From NCBI GenBank assembly GCA_938743325.2, contig OW568864.1:124001-188000 (forward strand): a stretch of 64,000 nt of DNA. Direction: 5' to 3'. The notes below the pieces were generated by a model that saw nothing but the letters and a program-made list of their open reading frames with translations, was not told the DNA's origin and searched no databases. The position numbers were made by a program, and so were the translations under genes. Position 1 is the first letter of the stretch. Every line of letters begins with the position of its first letter. Shown here in pieces: positions 1-8,351 of this stretch. This DNA is from Pycnococcus provasolii (taxonomy: Eukaryota > Chlorophyta > Pseudoscourfieldiophyceae > Pseudoscourfieldiales > Pycnococcaceae).

Positions 1-3000
1 GAGGACTTCGTCTTCATGAGCTGTTTCCTCAAGCGGCATGACAACCCGCAGGCGCGTGAGGCGTACTCGCGCGACGAGTGGACGCCGTGGACGGGTGGCA
101 TCGTCGAGCGTGGGGGCGACAGCGGATCGTCACCACCGCCGCCGTCGTCATCGCCTGCGCCTACGCCGAGCACAGGTTCTTCTGCCTCTGGCGGCTTTAG
201 TCTCGAAGCCAATGCCAACTATGCTGGAAGGGTGCTTGTCGACGGTCGTCAGAATCTGAAATCGTCCGTCGAAGCGTGCGGCGAATCTTGCCTTGCCAAT
301 CCACAGTGCACCACGTTCTCGTACTGCCCGAAGCCGGAGGGATGCTACGAGGACTTCGTCTTCCAGAGCTGTTTCCTGAAAGTTCACGACAACCCGCAGG
401 CGCGTGAGGCGTACTCGCGCGACGAGTGGACGCCGTGGACGGGTGGCATCGTCGAGCGTGGGGGCGGCACCGCCGGAGGAGTATCAACGTACGCATCTGC
501 GCCATCATCGGCGCCTGCACCTGCGCCTGCGCCGAGCAGCCCAACTCTGTCATCCCAACTCGCAGAGGCAGGAATTGCCTCTGGCGGCTTCTCTCTCGAA
601 GCCAATGCCAACTATGCTGGAAGGGTGCTTGTCGACGGCCGTCAGAATCTGAAATCGTCCGTCGAAGAGTGCGGCGAATCTTGCCTTGCCAATCCACAGT
701 GCACCACATTCGCATACTGCCCGAAGCCGGAGGGATGCTACGAGGACTTCGTCTTCCAGAGCTGTTTCCTGAAAGTTCACGACAACCCGCAGGCGCGTGA
801 GGCGTACTCGCGCGACGAGTGGACGCCGTGGACGGGTGGCATTGTCGAGCGTGGGGGCGGCACCGCCGGAGGAGTATCACCGTACGCATCTGCGCCATCA
901 TCGTCGCCTGCGCCTGCACCTAAGCCGAGCACAGGTTCTTCTGCCTCTGGCGGCTTTAGTCTCGAGACGAATGCCAACTACGCGGGAGAGGTACTCGTCG
1001 ACGGTCGCCAGAATCTGAAATCGTCTGTCGAAGCGTGCGGTGAATCTTGCCTTGCCAATCCACAGTGCACCACATTCGCGTACTGCGGCAAGCCGGAGGG
1101 GTGCTTCCAGGACTTCGTCTTTCAGAGCTGTTTCCTCAAGCGTCACAGCTCTCCTGAATTGCGCGAAGCCTATTCACGAGACGAGTGGACGCCGTGGACA
1201 TCAGGTGTCGTCGAACGAAAAGGAACCTCGAGCAGTGTTGGTGTGAATCCGGCAACTGGGTCGGGTACATCACCGCCAGCTGTGCAGCAAGGAGGTGGAG
1301 CAGCATCCGTGTATAGCAATGTGCCGTATGTGCCACCTACCGCGGACATTCGGATGCAGGATGGGAAGCCTATCGGGTACCCGAATCCGCTTGAGCCACC
1401 ACGCGGAGTCTATCTTGGCGTGTCACCGCAGGAGGTGAATGGAACGGCAGATTTGCAAAGGTACCTGACAGCATTTGGAGGTTTCGTTCCCGTGAATTAC
1501 AACATCTTTGTGCACATTCCGATTCTGGACTATCAACTTCGTTATCTGGACCAGTTTCTAGCCCAGGTGGCTGGACTTGGCGGCGTCGCCACAGTCACCG
1601 TGGAACCCTTCGACGGGCTGGATCTTGTGACACCATCGACGATTGCGCCCATTGTGGAGAGGTGCGCATTCTTCGAGCGCATGCGCGCAAGCTGCATCAT
1701 TCGCTTCGCGCACGAAATGAATGGTGGCTGGTATCCTTGGAGTCGTCAGCCCACCAAGTACGTGGAGAAATTCCGACTCGTCAGTGATGCCGTGCGCAGG
1801 GGTACGAAGCGAGGCGCCGTCATGTGGAGCCCAAACAGCGCGGCAAGGGACTACCCATTCGCTGCCCCGTCTGATTTGGCGGGCAATCCAGAATTCGCTC
1901 GACTGGACACGAATCGTGATGGCATCGTCAACAATCGCGACGACCCGTTTGGACCCTACTGGCCCGGCGACTCGTACGTCGATTGGGTTGGACTCAGTGT
2001 CTACCACTTTGGCGTCGAATATCCCTTTGGTGAAGACAATGAGGCTGCACCACGTGACAGCTTTCTTCTGCGCGTTGCGCCGCGAACGCTCGGCGAAGCG
2101 GCGGCGGACATTCCGTTCGACTTCTACGAGACTTACGCTGTGGGCAAGAGCAAGCCGTTGGGAATCGGAGAGACGGGTGCGCTCTTCATGCCAAGCAAGC
2201 AAAGGTCTGGCACCCCGTCAGAGCTAGAGGTCAAACGAAGCTGGTGGCAACAATTCGTTAATGGTGGACCTGGTGGCACGCCGCTCTCGACGCTACTCCC
2301 TCAGCTGAAGCTCATAACGTGGTTTGACATCGTTAAGTTCGAGAGTGAAGTGAATTCCGTCGTCGACTGGCGCATCTCTGGATCGCCGCAGATCAGCGTT
2401 CCGTTCCAGAAAGAGATGCTCACCTCACCCGCGTCGCGTGGATTCATGTTGGACTTGAATGCATACCACGGTCTGTTTCCATCATCTTGCATCGATCTTG
2501 ACACACCCGTCGGCTTGGTGTCGTCGGACGCCGCGAACGCCGCCGTCACACCGTACCACTCAATGCCACTCAGTGGCGGGGTGCCATCGGCACTACCATC
2601 ATCCGTGCGTGCAGCGGCACCGATGTGCTCGATAGAGAGGAATTCTAACTACCGTGGCACGGTTGTTGTGAATGGCCACACGCACCGCACGGCAACCGCT
2701 GGTGACTGCTGCGCGAGCTGTTTCGGTGAGGTGCCCGGTGGTGGAGGTACATCCTACGCCGCGACCAGCGGTGCGACGATGACATCTAGCAGCCTCGCGA
2801 ACGTCTTTGTGTGGTGCGCGGATCCTAACGGTTGTTTCGGCGATTTCGCATTTGGCGAGTGCTGGTGCAAGTGGAGTGACACGCCGCAGCGTCGCGTCGC
2901 TTGGGCACGAGGTCCTGCCGTACCATGGGTGAGCGGCACACGCGCCGATGCACTCGATGCAGATCAGCGTGGAGTTCGCGATGACGTGACGACCTTCGAC

Positions 3001-5469
3001 GTGGATGGTTCGAATCCGATGTACTACTACGAGGGGGATGCATCACTCCTCGATGGGCAGACGGAGCCAGACTTCCTCTCGGGGCAAGAACCAGACTACC
3101 TCTCTGGGCAAGGCAACGGAGATCGCTGGACTGTCCCATATCCAACTGCCAGTGGCATAGGCGGTGGGACGCCACAGCTCGCGTGCCCGACTGTAACAAC
3201 GTCGGGGTCAGGTGGATACAGCGGTAGCGATGGTGGTGGTGGTAGCAGCTCTTCCACGTTCTCGACTATGAATGGTATAGCTGCCGCACTGCGTGATGCC
3301 TCGACATTCGAAGTGCGCCCAACAACGAATTTCCAGGAGTGGCACATTGCAATGAACGTCACAAACCCGCTCAGCGTTCCCGTGGACATCGGAGGGATGG
3401 GAATCAAGGTGGCGTACAGCCCGTGGCAGCAGCGCAGAGACGGTGCTTCGGCTGACTCGCAATTCGAGTGGTTTCCCGCAGACTTTGAGGACTTCCGAGT
3501 TGTGTGCACGTACGCTTTCGTCGTGAATACGAACGGGGAATTCACCGACCCTCGACGCGGGGCCTCGGCCGATCTCCAGCCTCTCAACGTTTGCCCAGTC
3601 ATGTACACAGTTTTTGACGAGCAGCTTGGACTGGGCGGGGCTGTCACCCCATCGACGCCGGAATCGCTGCGCGTGAGCAAGATGATTGGTGGTACCACCA
3701 CCAGCGTTGATTCCATGAATCCTCGCCGATTCTTTACACTCGTCCTTCCCTTTGGCGTAGTCTTGTGCCCAGGATGCAGTCTCATAGGCGACCCGGATGG
3801 CGTCACGTTTGTGCTGGCTGCATCGAATGGTGTGAATGGGCTCGACTTTACGCGGCCGCCAGCTGCCGTCGTGGACTTTCCTGATGACGCGTCGTCGGCG
3901 ATCCGTCAGCAGCAGCATGGAGGAATGGCATCCACCAATCGCAAGTCACAGGGGGCGCTGACGTGCCTGAAGATGACACCGGACTGGCGAACGGCACTAG
4001 AGGCCCAGTCATTGCAATCGCCAAGTCGTCAGATTCCCCCGAGCACTCCTCGTCAGCCCACGGCAGGAGGAGGTGGTGGTGGCGGTGGAATGATACCAAT
4101 GCTTCCTTCTTCTGGTGGAGGTGGATCGCCGCCGCCGCCTCAACAACAGAAGACGGACGATAGCACCCCGACTTCCTGCCAAGACTTCCTTGCATCCGCC
4201 TCTGCTCCCCTGCTTGTTCTCAGTCCACCTCGTCATACAAGCGATGGATCGATGTGGGTCTTTTCGGGCGACGTTCTGCGTGCACCTGGTCCGTCGGCGG
4301 GAAAGTCGCTCGATGTGTCTGACACGTCATTCGAGCTCGCGGTGTCGCCTTGGGTACAGCCTTCGACAGGCGGAGAGTACGAGCTCGCCTCACCGAATGA
4401 TCTCGTCTTTGAGTGCGTGAATCTTGAGCTTTCCGCGCAGCCTGGACGAAATATCTGCGACTCCATCTCGCTATCTGCGCGAGATCTCGAAGGTTCGGCT
4501 GCCATTGTGTTCCGCGTTGGGTTTCAGCAAGGCGCGGAGGCAATGCCGCTCTGCGATGTGCCCAACCAATGCTCACTCCGGGGCGCGGGGTCCATACCCG
4601 TCGACTCTGCACAAAACATCGCATTCGTGATCCGGCATCGTGACGCGCCACGAATGCGCCTCGACGCGAATGCTCCGGTGATTGACGAGGATGTCACTTG
4701 CAGTTCCGGGGGCGGCGTTACGACGTATGCAACCAGGGATCCACCGGCGTTGCCGCCAGCAGGAGCAGGGTTACCGTCGGGTATCTCGCCGAAGAGTCCC
4801 GCCCTCAATGCAGCTTGTGCACCGGGGACCATGCTGGCTTGCAATCCGGATGGCACACCTGGCGAAGGAATGCAGTACCTGGTGAATCTGCTCGAAACGC
4901 TTCCTCCGTCGAACACCTTGGCAATGGGATTTGGTGACGAGGCAGCATCAGGCGAGGCGATCTTCATCGGCGGGACCATTCTACGAATCGATGACCAGGA
5001 CATAGCGGCGGCACAGCAGCAGGATGGAGAAGTTACCGCAATGCAGGTGTCATCGCCACCAACGCAATCCTCTTCGTCGACCTTGCCACCCCTCTGCATG
5101 GCGGGATACACGGTGGCGTTCAACTTGCCAGGGCCGGTCGTGGCTGGTCTTCCAGCGCCCGTTAATGTGGGAGACTTCGAGTTCCGATGCGTGCACAGCA
5201 CGACGAGCAGCGTGGCGAAGAGCGCAGCCGGCAACACTCCGTGTACCGACAAGCTCGTGCTCTCCTCCTTCGAGAACCCAGAGAATCCGGATGCGCTTTT
5301 AGGGACGGCAACCTTCACGGCGAACATGGAGCTTCGCAACGGTGGATGGGTGGTGGGCGGACCAAACGGCGTTCTGCTTGCCATCAGGCACAAGGATGCG
5401 CAGTCACGCATACCCTACGAGCAGGTGATCATACAGCAGTACGGAATGTGCGTTCCATACGGACCTTGA
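1..5469 (+). CDS. Secreted GH26-type glycoside hydrolase with tandem apple-like repeats (5' partial)
   Basis: The frame is open from base 1 and the ATG at 16 lies inside a repeat unit (other copies have Gln there), so the true start is upstream of the window; at least 1,822 residues are present. Order: cysteine-rich PAN/apple-like units separated by Pro/Ser/Ala linkers, then a GH26-like barrel at about 1390-2380. The motif RFAHEMNGGWYPW has the expected acid/base Glu at codon 1714, and GIGETGA has the expected nucleophile Glu at codon 2170. GH26 enzymes are mostly beta-mannanases; the exact substrate here is not visible. A divergent apple-like unit follows (about 2625-2900), then three degenerate beta-rich repeats, each with a conserved Phe-x-Cys strand and Ser/Gly/Pro linkers. 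The protein is probably extracellular and acts on cell-wall or algal polysaccharide. The C-terminal repeats are unrecognised. Confidence 0.75.
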   Translation, partial: EDFVFMSCFLKRHDNPQAREAYSRDEWTPWTGGIVERGGDSGSSPPPPSSSPAPTPSTGSSASGGFSLEANANYAGRVLVDGRQNLKSSVEACGESCLANPQCTTFSYCPKPEGCYEDFVFQSCFLKVHDNPQAREAYSRDEWTPWTGGIVERGGGTAGGVSTYASAPSSAPAPAPAPSSPTLSSQLAEAGIASGGFSLEANANYAGRVLVDGRQNLKSSVEECGESCLANPQCTTFAYCPKPEGCYEDFVFQSCFLKVHDNPQAREAYSRDEWTPWTGGIVERGGGTAGGVSPYASAPSSSPAPAPKPSTGSSASGGFSLETNANYAGEVLVDGRQNLKSSVEACGESCLANPQCTTFAYCGKPEGCFQDFVFQSCFLKRHSSPELREAYSRDEWTPWTSGVVERKGTSSSVGVNPATGSGTSPPAVQQGGGAASVYSNVPYVPPTADIRMQDGKPIGYPNPLEPPRGVYLGVSPQEVNGTADLQRYLTAFGGFVPVNYNIFVHIPILDYQLRYLDQFLAQVAGLGGVATVTVEPFDGLDLVTPSTIAPIVERCAFFERMRASCIIRFAHEMNGGWYPWSRQPTKYVEKFRLVSDAVRRGTKRGAVMWSPNSAARDYPFAAPSDLAGNPEFARLDTNRDGIVNNRDDPFGPYWPGDSYVDWVGLSVYHFGVEYPFGEDNEAAPRDSFLLRVAPRTLGEAAADIPFDFYETYAVGKSKPLGIGETGALFMPSKQRSGTPSELEVKRSWWQQFVNGGPGGTPLSTLLPQLKLITWFDIVKFESEVNSVVDWRISGSPQISVPFQKEMLTSPASRGFMLDLNAYHGLFPSSCIDLDTPVGLVSSDAANAAVTPYHSMPLSGGVPSALPSSVRAAAPMCSIERNSNYRGTVVVNGHTHRTATAGDCCASCFGEVPGGGGTSYAATSGATMTSSSLANVFVWCADPNGCFGDFAFGECWCKWSDTPQRRVAWARGPAVPWVSGTRADALDADQRGVRDDVTTFDVDGSNPMYYYEGDASLLDGQTEPDFLSGQEPDYLSGQGNGDRWTVPYPTASGIGGGTPQLACPTVTTSGSGGYSGSDGGGGSSSSTFSTMNGIAAALRDASTFEVRPTTNFQEWHIAMNVTNPLSVPVDIGGMGIKVAYSPWQQRRDGASADSQFEWFPADFEDFRVVCTYAFVVNTNGEFTDPRRGASADLQPLNVCPVMYTVFDEQLGLGGAVTPSTPESLRVSKMIGGTTTSVDSMNPRRFFTLVLPFGVVLCPGCSLIGDPDGVTFVLAASNGVNGLDFTRPPAAVVDFPDDASSAIRQQQHGGMASTNRKSQGALTCLKMTPDWRTALEAQSLQSPSRQIPPSTPRQPTAGGGGGGGGMIPMLPSSGGGGSPPPPQQQKTDDSTPTSCQDFLASASAPLLVLSPPRHTSDGSMWVFSGDVLRAPGPSAGKSLDVSDTSFELAVSPWVQPSTGGEYELASPNDLVFECVNLELSAQPGRNICDSISLSARDLEGSAAIVFRVGFQQGAEAMPLCDVPNQCSLRGAGSIPVDSAQNIAFVIRHRDAPRMRLDANAPVIDEDVTCSSGGGVTTYATRDPPALPPAGAGLPSGISPKSPALNAACAPGTMLACNPDGTPGEGMQYLVNLLETLPPSNTLAMGFGDEAASGEAIFIGGTILRIDDQDIAAAQQQDGEVTAMQVSSPPTQSSSSTLPPLCMAGYTVAFNLPGPVVAGLPAPVNVGDFEFRCVHSTTSSVAKSAAGNTPCTDKLVLSSFENPENPDALLGTATFTANMELRNGGWVVGGPNGVLLAIRHKDAQSRIPYEQVIIQQYGMCVPYGP
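190..1224 (+). repeat. Tandem coding repeat: three apple-like units plus an upstream partial copy
   Basis: Units of about 276 bp occupy 190-465, 583-858 and 949-1224, with a partial fourth at 1-117. They share a conserved pattern of about six cysteines and the ending DEWTPWT. Units 1 and 2 are almost identical in DNA, which indicates recent duplication or conversion; unit 3 is more diverged. Linkers between units are Pro/Ala/Ser-rich and vary in length. Confidence 0.9.
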
Positions 5470-5927
5470 TTGAGCAGTTTTAAATCATGGATACCACTAA
5501 ATCTAAATAGAAGTGGGTGATGTTGCAGCATTTTTGGTGTTGGTGGTGGTGAAGAAGAAGGATAACGTGTTTGGTGGAAGACTGTTTTTGAAATATGTTG
5601 TAAACTTGGTGGATAAACTCAAAGCCTATGATGGTAGTTCCTTTCAAATAGCAGTAGCAATCAATTGTATCTTAACGAAGGCGTTATCACTCACTCTTCT
5701 TCATCGTAGGAGGGTAATCCGTAATTCACTAATTCTTCTCAAAGGATGCCATAAAATTTCGGTTGATGTGAGTTAAAATTTCACATCGGTTCGTAATCCA
5801 GATCCCCATATATAATGGGGATACACGCAGTTTTTTTTAAGGAGCCCCGGACGCGTCGCGTCTTCGGTTGGGGTAGGAACTGACGATCCCCCCTCTTTCA
5901 CTTCGATTTAATTACAGTGCAACACGC
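5470..5927. other. Intergenic, 458 bp
   Basis: No gene is seen; an 87-codon open frame (5513-5776) is low-complexity and unsupported. A TGTAA lies at 5598-5602, but about 130 nt past the stop, which is far for a poly(A) signal. An 8-bp inverted repeat (5802-5809 with 5815-5822, loop of 5) could form a small hairpin. The last 100 bp should hold the promoter of the kinase gene. Confidence 0.5.
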
Positions 5928-8216
5928 ATGGTAGTAGTAGTGTGCAAAACTCTTGCCATCCTTGCAAAACTCTTGTGGCGACGATTTAGGCGACCTGCTC
6001 ACCTGCTGTATCGCAGTCCGCAGATGGCGGCGGCGGCGCGAGCTCCGTTGTCATCTTCGCTACTGCTTCTTGCGACGGAAGATGTTCCGCTCGTGTCGCA
6101 CCTGCATGGTAGAATGCGTCGCGCCGAGCGCGGAATCGACCGCACGGAGCTCAAAAGAGCTGTCAAGTACGGGAAGCGAAGTCGCGCTAACCCTGGAAGA
6201 AATGGGCAGCCACGGTGGAAGTATGTGCACAACGACATCGTGTACATCACAGACGAGACAAGCAGGCACGAAATCACGTCGTGGCGAACAAGAGATGATG
6301 ACGCAGAGGAGGAAGATGAAGCGGGCGAATTGAATGACGACGTGACTGTGGGAGCAACGGGTACGCACGTCGTGATTATTGTCGATGATAGTGGTTCCAT
6401 GAGGACGAACGACATTCCTGGATACGAACACAGGAAGCAGGCTGTGTACAACTGCTTGAAGAAGGACTTCTTTTTACCGCAAGTCGCGACAGCAGGAGAC
6501 GCGAAGGTGAGCACGCATGGTGAGGTGTTCGCGTCACTCATTCGATTCAATGACGAAGCGACAGTCATTTTCGAACGCGTGCAAGCTGACAAAGAAGTGA
6601 GCAAGAAAGTCATGCTCAATAAGCTCGACAAAGAACGCAACAAGCGCGCTCGTAGCCATGGCAACTACCTTCCCGCTCTTCGAGCAGCAGATGAACTCCT
6701 CGCAAAGGACTCGCGCAGCTTTGCACGTTTGATGGTTCTTCTCCTCAGCGATGGTGCGCCGAGCGACCACCAGGAAATGGAGTGCAAGCATGGCACTATG
6801 GTGTGGCGTTCATTCGGTGAATCCTTGGGGAAAGTGAGTTTCATTGAGTGCCCGACTGGAGGCAGGCGTTGCCGTTGGCTTGTGAAGGATCGCGAACAAC
6901 GCGAATGTGTCGAATGGGCGAAGAAACTTGCTACTAAGTATGGTGAGGACCGCGTGGTGATCACCACCGTGGCATTTGGTGACCCCAAGCAGAACTTCTC
7001 CACCCTCGAGAAGATGGCGCAAGCGATTCCGCGCGGTTCCTTTCAAAAGCTGGGCCTAAGTGGCGTTGAGCTTCGCACGGCATTCTCGAGCCTCACGAGC
7101 ACGCTTACGACGCTGCGTACAGAGGGCGGCAGCATTCGGCGTACGCCGCGCGCGGGCATCGAGGTTCGATCGCGTCACGGTATGGAAGGTGACGAGCTCG
7201 AGATGATCAACCGCGACGACGGAGATTGGTGGATTTATGACGAAAACTCAACGATCCGCAAGTATGTGTGGAATGGTAGGAGGCTTGATCTGATCCGGCT
7301 TCACGACGGCGCTGTTGGCATGGCGTTCGAGAAACATCCTTTTGCTGAGGGAGTCGAACGATTCACATTCCGATGCGTCGAGATCACCCCTGAGCAAGAT
7401 TGTGGCGATGGCAAATTTCTTACTTGCGGAAACTCTCTCGTCGCTAAGGAGGCAAAGATTCACGAGAATCTGACGATGCAGTTCCAGAAGCGACTTTGCC
7501 GAGTCCAGTACGAGGCTTCTCAGCTGGCTGAGCAATTCAACCGCCGCTTAGCAAGCGGGATTGATGAGTGGTACGTGAGTTTCCTTGATGTATGCGTCTA
7601 CATGGTCGAGGACGAGAGCTACGAAAGCGGTGTCGCATGGATTCTTGCGGAAGATCACCTTGATGGACGATTCGAGAAATGGAACAACAATGCAGGCCAC
7701 GTCAAGAAGAAGAAAAATGTCACAGCGAAGAAGAATGAAACGCTCAATGACTGGTCCATCATGGAGACACTGTTACTAACACAACTCGATGCAATCGTCG
7801 AGGAGGAGGAGGATAACGAAAACGGAACTGGCTTCATATCCATCGAACATGAACGACGTGAGCTGCAAAAACAAATCGACAAGGACGATGTGCCTCAAGC
7901 ATTCTCCCACTTCACCTACGAGGCGACGGGAGGAACGAAACTCGTCTGCGATTTGCAAGGCGTATGGAATAGCACAGACGGATTCCGCTTCACTGACCCT
8001 GTGATTCACCAAGGAGAGGGGAAGGAGGAGGAGAACACAAGGAGCGACGGAACGCCGGATCGGAAGGTTCGTGCGAACGGTCCAACAGACAGAGGAGACA
8101 TTGGAATTGCAAATTTCTTTCAGTCGCATGAGTGCAACGAGATCTGTCGCCGTCTCGGGCTAAAGGATCAGCCATTGGAGCGCCATCATCAGCAGTGCGT
8201 ACCGTGCACGCCTTGA
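5928..8216 (+). CDS. von Willebrand A domain / alpha-kinase (VwkA-like atypical protein kinase)
   Basis: 762 residues from an ATG; a second Met at residue 33 is an alternative start. A vWA domain covers about 145-360, with the MIDAS motif DDSGS at 153-157 and a later LLSDGAPS strand. The C-terminal half (about 400-745) is an alpha-kinase (MHCK/eEF2K/TRPM7 family): VAKEA supplies the ATP-binding Lys507, followed by AFSHFTYEATGG and LVCDLQGV with the catalytic/metal Asp, and the zinc motif H734-x-C736-x3-C740 that closes this fold. Known relatives with this order are Dictyostelium VwkA-type kinases. An Asp/Glu-rich linker precedes the vWA domain. The kinase looks complete, so Ser/Thr kinase activity is expected; substrates are unknown. 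Confidence 0.85.
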   Translation: MVVVVCKTLAILAKLLWRRFRRPAHLLYRSPQMAAAARAPLSSSLLLLATEDVPLVSHLHGRMRRAERGIDRTELKRAVKYGKRSRANPGRNGQPRWKYVHNDIVYITDETSRHEITSWRTRDDDAEEEDEAGELNDDVTVGATGTHVVIIVDDSGSMRTNDIPGYEHRKQAVYNCLKKDFFLPQVATAGDAKVSTHGEVFASLIRFNDEATVIFERVQADKEVSKKVMLNKLDKERNKRARSHGNYLPALRAADELLAKDSRSFARLMVLLLSDGAPSDHQEMECKHGTMVWRSFGESLGKVSFIECPTGGRRCRWLVKDREQRECVEWAKKLATKYGEDRVVITTVAFGDPKQNFSTLEKMAQAIPRGSFQKLGLSGVELRTAFSSLTSTLTTLRTEGGSIRRTPRAGIEVRSRHGMEGDELEMINRDDGDWWIYDENSTIRKYVWNGRRLDLIRLHDGAVGMAFEKHPFAEGVERFTFRCVEITPEQDCGDGKFLTCGNSLVAKEAKIHENLTMQFQKRLCRVQYEASQLAEQFNRRLASGIDEWYVSFLDVCVYMVEDESYESGVAWILAEDHLDGRFEKWNNNAGHVKKKKNVTAKKNETLNDWSIMETLLLTQLDAIVEEEEDNENGTGFISIEHERRELQKQIDKDDVPQAFSHFTYEATGGTKLVCDLQGVWNSTDGFRFTDPVIHQGEGKEEENTRSDGTPDRKVRANGPTDRGDIGIANFFQSHECNEICRRLGLKDQPLERHHQQCVPCTP

Positions 8217-8351
8217 CTTACTTCGACGAGAAAGGAGTGTGTCTGTGTGTGGTGGTAGCGAAGGCGGGGATGGGAACAGTAACGCTGGTTTCAGCTTCAT
8301 CACACGAAATATTCACAAAGAAAAATAATCAATTAGCATAAGTTACAAAAA

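Noticed and set aside
16-18. ATG at 16 as the start of the GH26 gene
   Set aside because: It is inside a repeat unit; sibling units have Gln at this place and the frame is open to base 1.
5513-5776. 87-codon frame after the GH26 gene
   Set aside because: Low complexity, AT-rich spacer, no motif.
5780-5805. tRNA B-box-like GGTTCGTAATCC
   Set aside because: No matching A box, acceptor stem or anticodon arm could be folded.
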